38,527 nucleotides of DNA. Origin: Planctomycetaceae bacterium (GTDB taxonomy: Bacteria > Planctomycetota > Planctomycetia > Pirellulales > UBA1268). Positions 1 through 7,788 of the stretch are shown in pieces. Location: assembly GCA_005789975.1 (NCBI GenBank), contig SXWC01000169.1:1-38527 (forward strand), in the 5' to 3' direction. The notes below the pieces were generated by a model. It was not told where the DNA came from. It saw nothing but the letters and a program-made list of their open reading frames with translations, and did not search any database. Within the stretch, counting starts at the first letter, position 1. Every line of letters begins with the position of its first letter. Made by a program: the position numbers and the translations under genes.

Positions 1-1
1 C

Positions 2-184
2 GTGCACGGCGGCACGGGGACCGACGCCCACAAGGCGGCGGTCGTCGGCGACACCGTGGGCGACCCGTTCAAGGACACGAGCGGCCCGAGCCTCAACATC
101 CTCGTGAAACTCATGAGCATGGTGAGCGTGGTGGTCGCCGGGCTCGTCGTGCGGTATTCGCTCGAGGCCATGGGCATTTTTTAG
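2..184 (+). CDS. hppA: Membrane-bound H+-translocating pyrophosphatase, C-terminal fragment
   Basis: This is the last 60 residues of a membrane pyrophosphatase; the gene continues beyond the left edge, so the apparent GTG start is only where the window cuts it. The family couples hydrolysis of pyrophosphate to proton (or sodium) pumping across the membrane. The sequence shows the highly conserved C-terminal block [20 protein letters not shown] followed by SLNILVKLM and a final hydrophobic helix ending in a TAG stop. The residues that decide K+ dependence or the pumped ion lie outside the window. tgt follows on the same strand after about 165 bp. Confidence 0.93.
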   Translation: MHGGTGTDAHKAAVVGDTVGDPFKDTSGPSLNILVKLMSMVSVVVAGLVVRYSLEAMGIF

Positions 185-304
185 GTCTTCGCGGTGGCGT
201 CGGGGTTGCCCACACCCCGTCGTCGGACGTTCGCTGCGGCTATCCTGCCCTCCGCTCACTCGATGCTGCCGGCGGTTCGGCATCCATGCCTCCGCCTGGC
301 AGCA

Positions 305-335
305 ACGCCGGCTCCCGGGGCATGGGCAACCCCTC
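305..335. repeat. Dispersed 31-bp repeat, copy 1
   Basis: This 31-bp stretch just upstream of tgt matches positions 11902-11932 at 28 of 31 bases. The shared core begins ACGCCGGCTCCCGGGGCA, followed by GGG and CCCCTC blocks that could pair as a small hairpin. It lies in non-coding DNA if tgt starts at 349, and its presence argues against the upstream in-frame ATGs at 286 and 322 as true starts. Confidence 0.6.
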
Positions 336-348
336 TGGTCCACTCTGC

Positions 349-1479
349 ATGCAGCCTGGATTCGCGTTCACTGTCGAGGCGACGGACCAAGCGGCGCGGG
401 CGGGCACCCTGAAGACGCCGCATGGCAGCGTGCCGACGCCGCTCTTCATGCCGGTGGCGACGCTGGCGAGCGTGAAGGGTGTCGATATCGGCCGCGTGGC
501 CGAAACCGGTGCGGGGATGGTGCTCTCGAACGCCTACCACCTGCACCTGCGGCCCGGCGAGGCGATCGTCGAGGCGGCCGGGGGCGTGGCGAAGTTCATG
601 GGATGGGGCGGGCCGACGCTCACCGACTCCGGCGGATTCCAGGTCTTCAGCCTCGCGCGGCAGGTGAAGGTGACGGAGGAGGGGGCCTTTTTCCGGTCGC
701 ACATCGACGGGAGCCCGATCGACTTCACCCCTGAAAACTCGATGCTCATCCAGCAGCGAATCGGGGCCGACGTCGCCATGCAGATGGATCACGTCGTGGC
801 CCTGCCGGGTGAACGGGCCGTCGTGGAGGACGCGATGCGGAGGTCGCTCCGGTGGGCGGAACGGTGTCGCGCGGCCCACACGCGGAGCGATCAGGCGCTG
901 TTTGGGATCGTGCAGGGAGGGCTCGATCCGGAACTGCGGCACGAGAGCGCCGAGGGGCTGCGTGCCCTCGGTTTCCCCGGGTATGCCGTGGGCGGGCTCT
1001 CCGTCGGCGAAGGACCCGAGGCGATGGTTCAGGCGTTGCATGCAACGGTGCCCCACCTTCCCGGCGACCGACCCCGCTACCTGATGGGCGTCGGGCAGCC
1101 CGCAGACATCATCGCCGCCGTCGCGGCGGGGATCGACATGTTCGACTGCGTGCTTCCCACGAGGTGCGGCCGCAACTCGCTGGTCTACACCTTCGGAGGC
1201 CAGGTGCGGCTGCGAAACGCCTGCCATGCGACCGCCGATCGGCCGCTCGAGGAGGGCTGCCCCTGCATCGCCTGCCGCCACGGCCGTGGCTACATCAGGC
1301 ACCTGTTCCTCGCGGGCGAGATGCTCGGGCCGATTCTGGCCTCCATTCACAACCTCACCTTTTATCAGCGGCTCGTCACCCGGCTGCGGGAGGCGATCGT
1401 CGCGGGGCGGCTGGCGGCCATCGCCGGGGAACTCCTCTCGGCCATGGGGGCACCGGAGCCGGGCGAAGCTGCATCCTGA
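349..1479 (+). CDS. tgt: tRNA-guanine transglycosylase (queuosine biosynthesis)
   Basis: The enzyme exchanges guanine-34 of GUN-anticodon tRNAs for a 7-deazaguanine base, usually preQ1 in bacteria. The 376-residue product has the usual family length. The general acid Asp93 lies in TDSGGF, the nucleophile Asp266 in GIDMFDCVLPTR, and the zinc ligands are Cys304, Cys306, Cys309 and His334 (CPCIAC...H). The start at 349 (MQPGFAFTVEATD) is chosen because family homology begins there. Longer in-frame starts at 286 and 322 would translate a dispersed repeat. In the base pocket the Cys158 position (Zymomonas numbering) is Val149 (MDHVV), as in eukaryotic queuine-using enzymes, while Val219 (GGLSVGE) keeps the bacterial state. 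A strong hairpin follows the stop codon. Confidence 0.96.
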   Translation: MQPGFAFTVEATDQAARAGTLKTPHGSVPTPLFMPVATLASVKGVDIGRVAETGAGMVLSNAYHLHLRPGEAIVEAAGGVAKFMGWGGPTLTDSGGFQVFSLARQVKVTEEGAFFRSHIDGSPIDFTPENSMLIQQRIGADVAMQMDHVVALPGERAVVEDAMRRSLRWAERCRAAHTRSDQALFGIVQGGLDPELRHESAEGLRALGFPGYAVGGLSVGEGPEAMVQALHATVPHLPGDRPRYLMGVGQPADIIAAVAAGIDMFDCVLPTRCGRNSLVYTFGGQVRLRNACHATADRPLEEGCPCIACRHGRGYIRHLFLAGEMLGPILASIHNLTFYQRLVTRLREAIVAGRLAAIAGELLSAMGAPEPGEAAS

Positions 1480-1484
1480 GCCCC

Positions 1485-1510
1485 GTGCGTGGCGTCCGCC
1501 CGCCACGCAC
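1485..1510 (+). terminator. Perfect 10-bp stem-loop after tgt
   Basis: The arms GTGCGTGGCG (1485-1494) and CGCCACGCAC (1501-1510) are perfectly complementary around a 6-nt loop, starting 6 nt after the tgt stop. No T-tract follows, so this is either a terminator of the U-poor kind or an mRNA 3'-end stabiliser between tgt and yajC. The structure is read directly; its function is inferred. Confidence 0.5.
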
Positions 1511-1515
1511 CGCTC

Positions 1516-1545
1516 TTGTCGCTCGCGCGCGGCGGCCACTACATT
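1516..1545 (+). promoter_or_regulatory. Possible sigma70-type promoter for yajC-secDF
   Basis: TTGTCG (1516-1521) and TACATT (1540-1545) are separated by 18 bp, each matching the consensus at 4 of 6 positions. They lie after the tgt hairpin and about 60 bp before yajC. The match is modest and could be chance. Confidence 0.3.
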
Positions 1546-1604
1546 TGCGGTCTTGTGTTTCCGGGACCCTCCCCCCGGCACCCCCCATCCCAACCGGTTG
1601 AACG

Positions 1605-2015
1605 ATGACGCTTCCGCCTTCGACCCCCGTGGTGTCTCCGCTCGTGGCAGCGGCGTGGTGTCTCGCCCAGGCCGGGGAGGGGGGCGGGGTGCGGCCGGAG
1701 GTGCCCTTCGCCCTCCAGTACCTCCCGCTCCTGGCGATCGCGGCCGCCGCCTACCTGTTGCTCTTCCGCCCGGAACGCGAGCGGATGAAGAAGCAGCAGG
1801 AATTGCTCGGGGCGCTCAAGAAGAACGACCGCGTGGTCACCTCGTCCGGCATCTACGGAACCGTCGCCAATGTCGAGCGTGATGCCGACCGGGTCACGCT
1901 CAAGGTGGACGAGGCTTCCAACGTCAAGATCGTCGTCACACTTTCGAGCGTCGCCCGGGTGCTTCGCGATGGGGACGCAGGTGGCGGAGCGGGCGACGGC
2001 GGTGGAAGCTCCTGA
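1605..2015 (+). CDS. yajC: Sec translocon accessory protein YajC
   Basis: YajC is a small inner-membrane protein that associates with SecDF at the SecYEG translocon. The 136-residue product has one transmembrane helix at about residues 38-54 (LQYLPLLAIAAAAYLLLF). The family signature follows directly: RPERERMKKQQELLGALKKNDRVVTSSGIYGTVANV, here cut into shorter known blocks RPERERMKKQQ and KKNDRVVTSSGIYGTV. The N-terminus is longer than in E. coli and the tail is Gly-rich and low complexity. The ATG at 1605 is the only reasonable start. It sits between tgt and secDF, the classic tgt-yajC-secD-secF gene order. Confidence 0.95.
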   Translation: MTLPPSTPVVSPLVAAAWCLAQAGEGGGVRPEVPFALQYLPLLAIAAAAYLLLFRPERERMKKQQELLGALKKNDRVVTSSGIYGTVANVERDADRVTLKVDEASNVKIVVTLSSVARVLRDGDAGGGAGDGGGSS

Positions 2016-2098
2016 GCCCCGCCGCAGGGGCCGGCTTTTTGAACGGCCGCGTCCGCAGGATCGGCCAACGAACGACATACGCAGGAACAGGGTCAGGC

Positions 2099-5000
2099 AT
2101 GAATACCTCGAGCATCGCATTCGGTCTTCTCGCGCAGGCTGCAGCCGCCATCCCCACGGCGCCGGCCGCACCCGTGGAGTGGTGGCGTGAGAACTGGGCC
2201 CTCTGGGGCATCGCGCTGCTCACGCTCGCGGTGCCGACGTTCGTGGCATGGCTGATCGCCGGCCGTCTCCGGGCCGCCGACATGTGGGGACGGATCGCCA
2301 CCGTGCTCGTCGCGCTCACGGCCGGGGCCGTCATCTGCTGGATGGGGTGGCCGCCGCGGCTGGGCATCGACCTCAAGGGGGGGCTGATCCTCGTCTACGA
2401 GATCGACACGTCGAAACAGGCTGCCGCCCGCGTTGACGACACGGTCCGGCGGCTCGAGGGGATGCTGGCCACCCAGGAAGGCAGCCAGGGTCGGCTCAGC
2501 CGCCGATCGGGCGGCGGCGTCACCGTGCGGCTTGCCACCGGCGATGCCACCGCCCGCGAGGCCTTTCTGGCCGCGGTGAGCGCGGCGGATTTCGACCGGG
2601 TGGCGGTGCGGGAGTCGGGGCGGCGTTCCACCGACGACGCACTCGAGGTCGATTTTGACGTGGTGCCCGAGGCGGCGTCGATCGCGATGGACAAGCTTGT
2701 CGCCGCCGTCAGCCGGCGGGTCAATCCGGGCGGCCAGAAGGAGGTCACGGTCCGGCAGTACGGTCTCGACCAGATCGAGGTGATCATTCCGGATGTCGAG
2801 CAGTCGGAGGTCGACCTCATCAAGCGGATCGTGTCGAGTGCCGGTGTGCTCGAGTTTCGCATCCTCGCCAACCGCGAAGACCCGCGGCATCAGGCCGCGG
2901 TCCTGCTCGCCGGCAAGACGGCCGGCGCGACGGTGCGTCAGAAGGAGGAGATCCTCGCCCGCTGGGTGCAGCTCGACCCGGCGAAGATGGATCCGGCCGA
3001 CGATCGGCGGCTCGTCACCCGACCCACGCCGGACGGCGGCTTCGAGGTGCTCGTGATGGCCGATCCGTTCAATGTCACCGGCGGGGATCTCGGCCGGGTC
3101 AGCCCGAGCATGGACGAGAACCTCAGCCCGTGCGTGAACTTCACGCTCAATTCCAGCGGTGCCGCCCGGTTCGGCCTGCTCACCGGCCGCAACCTCCCCG
3201 ACCCCGCCAACGGCCTGCAGAGCCGTCTCGGCATCCTGCTCGATGACGTGCTGCAGTCGGCGCCGTCGATCCGCAGCACGATCACGTCGTCAGGCCAGAT
3301 CACCGGCAGCTTCAAGCAGCCGGAGGTCGATTTCCTCGTCGAGGTGCTCAATGCCGGCAGCCTCCCCGCCGCCCTCCGCAGCGAGCCGATCAGCGAGCAG
3401 CGGATCAGTTCGCAACTCGGCGACGACACGATCAAGTCGGCCCGGATGGCGATGCTTTTGGCCACCCTCCTCGTGCTGACCTTCATGCTCGCCTACTACC
3501 GGTTCTCCGGGTTCGTGGCCGACCTGGCTGTGCTGCTCAACATCGTCCTCGTCGTCGCGGTGATGATCTCCTTCAAGGCCGCCTTCACGCTCGCCGGTCT
3601 CGCCGGCCTCGTGCTCTCGGTGGGCATGGCCGTCGATGCCAACGTCCTCATCTACGAGCGCATGCGGGAGGAGATCGACCGTGGTGCCGCGGTGCGGATG
3701 GCGATCCGTAACGGCTTCCAGCGGGCGTTTTCCACCATCGTCGACTCGAACCTCACGACGCTGATCACGGCGGTCGTGCTGTTCGCGATCGGCACCGACC
3801 AGCTCAAGGGCTTCGCCGTGACGCTGTTCTTCGGCCTGCTGCTCAATCTCTTCACCGCGGTGTTTTGCTCCCGCGTCGTTTTCGATCTCGCCGAGCGGAA
3901 TCGCTGGGTCAAGACGCTGTCGATGGCGAGGCTCTTCGGCCAGACCAACTTCCAGTTCGTGAAGTGGATGAGGCCGGCGGTCGTCTGCTCGCTGCTGGTC
4001 ATCGCGGCCGGCGTCCTGGCGGCCTGGCAGCGGGGGCAGGGGCTCTTCGACATCGACTTCACCGGCGGCACGAGCGTGCAGATCGAGTTCAAGCCCGACA
4101 AGCCCCTCGACATAGCCGCCGTGCGTGCGGCCGTCGCCTCCCTTCCCGACGCGGCCGTCAGCGCCGTTTCGACTTCGGAGGGCGATGCCGACCTGCGGTA
4201 CAAGATCGACACGTCGCTGCGTGGCGACGATGCGAACGACGTGGAGGCGCGGATCCGGGGCTTCTTCCCCGATCGGCTGGCCACCTACGGCATGGAGATC
4301 ATCGACGTGGCGACGGCGGCCCGCGACGAGGCCGCCGACGGGAAGCAGGAGGGCGAGTCGTCTCCGCCCGCGGTCACCACCGCGACGCTTCGATTTCCCC
4401 AGAAGATCAGCCGGCCCACCCTGCGGGCCACCGTGCGGGAAGGGCTCGAGTCGGAGAAGATCGGCGACGCCGACTTCGACATCGCATCGACCGACGCTGG
4501 CGCCTCCGCCGGGCGTCCGTGTCGTGACTGGACGCTGACGACCACGCTCGACCCGGCCTCGACCCGGGGGATTCTCGAGGGCGTGAAGGCGAAGCTCGCC
4601 GAGACGCCGGTCTATCTGGCCGCCAACACGATCGGCGGGAAGGTGGCGGGCAACACCAAGGTGACGGCGGTCTACGCGCTCCTGGCGAGCCTGCTGATGA
4701 TCGTGCTCTACGTCTGGATTCGATTCCAAAACGTCGCCTTCGGGCTGGCGGCGGTGATCGCGCTGGCGCACGACGTGCTGGTGGCGGTCGCCTGCCTGGC
4801 CATGAGCAAGTATGTCGCCCCCTTCCTGGGCTGGGCTCTGGTGGACGACTTCAAGATCAGCCTCGACGTCGTGGCCGCGCTGCTCACGATCATCGGTTTT
4901 TCCATCAACGACACGATCGTGATCTTCGACCGGTTGCGGGAACTCCGCGGCAAGGGGCGATTCGTGACGGCCGACATGGTGGATCGCGCCGTCAACCAGA

Positions 5001-5233
5001 CCCTGAGCCGGACGATCCTCACGTCGGGCACGGCGTTGTTGGCGACCCTCATCCTCTACGCGGTGGGCGGGCAGGGGATCCATGCCTTCGCCTTCACGAT
5101 GCTCATCGGCATCATCGTCGGCTCGTACAGCACGATCTACATCGCATCGCCGATCGTGCTCTGGCTGCAGCACGCGTTTGCAGGGGGCGAGCAGTCGGCC
5201 CGTGCGCCGGGTGCGGCGATGCAGCGGGCCTGA
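2099..5233 (+). CDS. secDF: Fused protein translocase subunit SecDF
   Basis: SecD and SecF, separate in most proteobacteria, are one 1044-residue polypeptide here. The complex uses the proton motive force to help pull exported proteins through SecYEG. Two N-terminal helices (about 33-54 and 63-84) precede the SecD signature GIDLKGGLILVYE (89-101) and a large periplasmic domain. The SecD membrane bundle begins near residue 450 and contains GMAVDANVLIYERMREE. The SecF half begins near residue 650 with IDFTGGTSVQIEF and has the helix SINDTIVIFDRLRE near residue 935. The ATG at 2099 is preferred over an in-frame TTG at 2039 because the upstream residues are not family-like. The fused form occurs in several phyla, including Planctomycetes. 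Confidence 0.96.
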   Translation: MNTSSIAFGLLAQAAAAIPTAPAAPVEWWRENWALWGIALLTLAVPTFVAWLIAGRLRAADMWGRIATVLVALTAGAVICWMGWPPRLGIDLKGGLILVYEIDTSKQAAARVDDTVRRLEGMLATQEGSQGRLSRRSGGGVTVRLATGDATAREAFLAAVSAADFDRVAVRESGRRSTDDALEVDFDVVPEAASIAMDKLVAAVSRRVNPGGQKEVTVRQYGLDQIEVIIPDVEQSEVDLIKRIVSSAGVLEFRILANREDPRHQAAVLLAGKTAGATVRQKEEILARWVQLDPAKMDPADDRRLVTRPTPDGGFEVLVMADPFNVTGGDLGRVSPSMDENLSPCVNFTLNSSGAARFGLLTGRNLPDPANGLQSRLGILLDDVLQSAPSIRSTITSSGQITGSFKQPEVDFLVEVLNAGSLPAALRSEPISEQRISSQLGDDTIKSARMAMLLATLLVLTFMLAYYRFSGFVADLAVLLNIVLVVAVMISFKAAFTLAGLAGLVLSVGMAVDANVLIYERMREEIDRGAAVRMAIRNGFQRAFSTIVDSNLTTLITAVVLFAIGTDQLKGFAVTLFFGLLLNLFTAVFCSRVVFDLAERNRWVKTLSMARLFGQTNFQFVKWMRPAVVCSLLVIAAGVLAAWQRGQGLFDIDFTGGTSVQIEFKPDKPLDIAAVRAAVASLPDAAVSAVSTSEGDADLRYKIDTSLRGDDANDVEARIRGFFPDRLATYGMEIIDVATAARDEAADGKQEGESSPPAVTTATLRFPQKISRPTLRATVREGLESEKIGDADFDIASTDAGASAGRPCRDWTLTTTLDPASTRGILEGVKAKLAETPVYLAANTIGGKVAGNTKVTAVYALLASLLMIVLYVWIRFQNVAFGLAAVIALAHDVLVAVACLAMSKYVAPFLGWALVDDFKISLDVVAALLTIIGFSINDTIVIFDRLRELRGKGRFVTADMVDRAVNQTLSRTILTSGTALLATLILYAVGGQGIHAFAFTMLIGIIVGSYSTIYIASPIVLWLQHAFAGGEQSARAPGAAMQRA

Positions 5234-5241
5234 ACACCGCG

Positions 5242-5256
5242 ACCGGCCGGGCCGGT
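5242..5256 (+). terminator. Short GC-rich hairpin after secDF
   Basis: ACCGGC and GCCGGT flank a 3-nt loop 8 nt after the secDF stop. The stem is short and no T-tract follows, so a terminator role is only possible. I see nothing else structured between secDF and the LysM gene. Confidence 0.25.
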
Positions 5257-5411
5257 TGCGCAAACCTGGCGGCTCATGCCAATGGCGCCGCCCGGCGGTC
5301 TGCCCCCGGCGGTGCGTCGGCGGGCGGAACGCCCGTTTGGCGGCCGGTGGTGGGGCATGATTGCCCTGTGGCGGATGCTGGCCGGCAACCGCCTTCAGGA
5401 GCCAGACACCC

Positions 5412-6380
5412 GTGGGTCGCATCGCGAGCTGTATCAGATTTCTTCTCGGGCTCGGGATGGTGACGGCGGGCGTCACGATGGCCGTGCCGTTCGGGTGCCT
5501 GGTGTCGGACGGCTGGAGGCGGTCGATGGGTGACGGCGTCCCGGCGGCCGTCGCGACGCCGGTCGCGGCCGCTCCCGTGGCCGGGCCGGCGAACGGTGCG
5601 GCTCGGCAGTGGCTCGTGCCCGACGACATGCAGCCCGGCCCGGTCGATCTGCAGGCTGACTACGTGCCGCCACCCGCACCCGACCTGCTGCCGCCGGTGA
5701 ATCCGGCGATTGCCGCCGTCGGCCCGGCGATGAACGGCATGTACCGCTCCACGCTCGAGGTCCCGCCCCCACCGCTCCTCGATGCCCAGGCCCCGCCGCC
5801 TCCGGCCGCGGCATGGTCGGCCCCCGAGCCGGCACCGCGCCTGCCGCCGTCCACCGGCATCGCCGCCGATCTCGTGCCGGCGACGTGCGTCGTGCGCGAC
5901 GGGGACGATCTGACCGGCATTTCGACGAGGTTCTACGGGCATCCCGGGGGAGCCACCGCCGTCTGGCAGGCCAACCGCGATCTCATCCCCGATCCCAACC
6001 TGCTCCCCATCGGAGCCGAACTCCGGCTTCCCCCGGCGTGGTCGGTCGGTGGACCGCAACTGGTGTCGGCGGGCAGCGGACGTTCGATCGAGCCCCCCGC
6101 CGGCCCCCCCGTGCCGCGATCGATGCCGGCAGTGCCGGTTGGTCAGGGAAACCCGCCGGTCTGGCTCGGCACCCATGCCGCTCCACCGACCGCCGCCGCA
6201 CCTGTGAGGCCGGCCGTGAGCGGCGGCACGGTGCGGCTTGCGGCCGGTGAGACGCTCGAAACGTTGGCGGTTCGATTCTACGGCGACCCGAGCGCCGCGC
6301 AGCGTATCTGGGAGGCCAATCGCGATCGGCTCCGAAGTCCCGACCTCGCAGTCACGGGCATGGAGCTGCGGCTGCCGTAA
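5412..6380 (+). CDS. Secreted or anchored protein with two LysM domains
   Basis: This 322-residue protein has an N-terminal hydrophobic segment (ASCIRFLLGLGMVTAGVTMAVPFGC), a long Pro/Ala-rich linker and two LysM modules. The first is CVVRDGDDLTGISTRFYGHPGGA...WQANRD...LPIGAELRLP and the second is VRLAAGETLETLAVRFYGDPSAAQRIWEANRD...ELRLP at the extreme C-terminus. LysM modules bind peptidoglycan or chitin-like glycans, so a cell-wall or periplasmic location is inferred. The GTG at 5412 is chosen because AGGAG lies 10 nt upstream (5397-5401), a good ribosome site; ATG 5457 is the alternative and would shorten the signal segment. A lipoprotein is possible because Cys follows the hydrophobic stretch. 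The specific role is unknown. Confidence 0.82.
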   Translation: MGRIASCIRFLLGLGMVTAGVTMAVPFGCLVSDGWRRSMGDGVPAAVATPVAAAPVAGPANGAARQWLVPDDMQPGPVDLQADYVPPPAPDLLPPVNPAIAAVGPAMNGMYRSTLEVPPPPLLDAQAPPPPAAAWSAPEPAPRLPPSTGIAADLVPATCVVRDGDDLTGISTRFYGHPGGATAVWQANRDLIPDPNLLPIGAELRLPPAWSVGGPQLVSAGSGRSIEPPAGPPVPRSMPAVPVGQGNPPVWLGTHAAPPTAAAPVRPAVSGGTVRLAAGETLETLAVRFYGDPSAAQRIWEANRDRLRSPDLAVTGMELRLP

Positions 6381-6598
6381 GGCGGCGGGCCACCCCCCGA
6401 AACACTGCAAAGGTCGAGGCTCGAGCGCATCCAGGTTCCGTGGAGCACCGGCTCAGGGGCGGCAAAAGTCGCCGCTCCGCGGTCCTCCGGATGGTCGCCG
6501 GGGCGAGGATACGCCCAAGGCTCCTCGAGCGTTCGCCGACCCCCTCGCCTACCCCTTCCAATGTGCCGCATCGTCGCCAGAGCCATCCCGAATGCGCT

Positions 6599-7609
6599 CT
6601 AGCGTTTGGTGCCGGCGGCGGTCTTCATGAACCCGATGATCAGTTGCGCCGGATCGACCCCTTCGCCGGGACGTTGGGAGGCGAGGGCATCACCGCTGGT
6701 GCTCGCTTCGTTGACGAACAGGGCCAGCGTTGCATCGACCGGCTTGACGGGGGAACCGTCCTTCTTCTCTCCGAAGGGATGCCGGCTGTCGAACCAGCTC
6801 TTGGGTCGCTGTCGCTTGAGTTGATCGAAGACCTTCACGGCATCCCGATCATCGGCGGCTGCGATCACTAGCAGGGGCACCGTGCGTCTCATCGCCTCGC
6901 TCGTCAGGGCCGTGGCGATCGAATATCCCTTGCTCGTGAAGGCCGGGCTCACCATGATCAGGCCCGTCACCGCACGGCCCTGTGGGCCGCTGGCGAGGTC
7001 CGGCCAGAGAAAATCGGCGGCCGTCCAGGTGGCGGCCAGCGACGCGCCCAGCCCTGACCCCACCACGAACAACGGCTCCATCGGGAGCTTGTCGTCTTCG
7101 GCCTGCTGCTTGATCCAGTTACGGACGCATTCGAGGTCGCCGCGCACGCTCGCCTGTTCCCGCTTTTGTCCGCCGCGGGTGGCGACCATCATGTCGAAGT
7201 CGGGCTTCTTCAGCAGCTTGTGCTGGTCTTCCGGCGATCCGGGAAGATTCTTGAGCGGGGAGTCACCATGGCCCCGCAGATCGGGGGCCACGACGGCATA
7301 GCCGCCTGCCTGCAGTCGTCTTGCCAACGGTTCGACCGTGAGATGCGAGCCGCCAAGGTCGTGGACCAGGATGACGGTGCCCAGGGGCGGCTTCTCCTCC
7401 AGCACCGGGTAATACCAGGCGACGACCGCGACGCCGTCGCTGGTCTCGAGCGGCACATCAACCGGGGGTTTCGGCGCCGGCGCGGCCTTCGTCTTCCCGC
7501 CGGCGGCGGGGGGCGCTGCCGCGGGCTGGCCGGCCACGGGCCGGTTCGTGGCGAGGGCGGCAGCCAGGCAGACGATGATGGCGGATCTGCGAAAGAAACA
7601 GCGGTTCAT
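6599..7609 (-). CDS. Secreted alpha/beta-hydrolase-fold protein lacking the nucleophile Ser
   Basis: The 336-residue product starts with a signal peptide (MNRCFFRRSAIIVCLAAALATNRPVAGQ cut in two parts: basic MNRCFFRR and hydrophobic SAIIVCLAAALA), then a Pro/Ala linker. The alpha/beta-hydrolase core has LVHDLGGSH (82-90) at the oxyanion region and VVAPDLRGHGDS (107-117). The nucleophile elbow, normally G-x-S-x-G, reads G184-S-G186-L-G188, so Gly occupies the Ser position. I checked this at the codon level (ggg tca ggg ctg ggc). It may be a non-catalytic member or may use a shifted serine. The ATG at 7609 gives the signal peptide; upstream codons are not protein-like. It is convergent with the LysM gene and divergent from the VWA gene. 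Confidence 0.75.
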   Translation of the reverse strand: MNRCFFRRSAIIVCLAAALATNRPVAGQPAAAPPAAGGKTKAAPAPKPPVDVPLETSDGVAVVAWYYPVLEEKPPLGTVILVHDLGGSHLTVEPLARRLQAGGYAVVAPDLRGHGDSPLKNLPGSPEDQHKLLKKPDFDMMVATRGGQKREQASVRGDLECVRNWIKQQAEDDKLPMEPLFVVGSGLGASLAATWTAADFLWPDLASGPQGRAVTGLIMVSPAFTSKGYSIATALTSEAMRRTVPLLVIAAADDRDAVKVFDQLKRQRPKSWFDSRHPFGEKKDGSPVKPVDATLALFVNEASTSGDALASQRPGEGVDPAQLIIGFMKTAAGTKR

Positions 7610-7788
7610 GGCTATGGAAGGCGAAACTCGCTCGTCCCGGGGGCTCAGGGGGCGGAAGTCGCCCTCCGGGAATAGAATACCGTGGTCTGCACGAACTCGG
7701 CCATGGCGGGGCCGACATCCTCCAGGGCGGTCCAAGCGGGCTTTCCCGGCGGTGGCGCCGCCGTGATGCCCCGAAACGAGGGATTACC

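Noticed and set aside
3290..5629. Long 779-codon open frame on the minus strand opposite secDF
   Set aside because: It is a GC-rich shadow: low-complexity His/Arg/Asp/Gly-rich translation without family motifs, opposite a perfectly matching SecDF.
7747..7763. CGGCGG/CCGCCG hairpin upstream of the VWA gene
   Set aside because: A 6-bp GC stem is expected by chance in DNA of this composition and has no other supporting signal.
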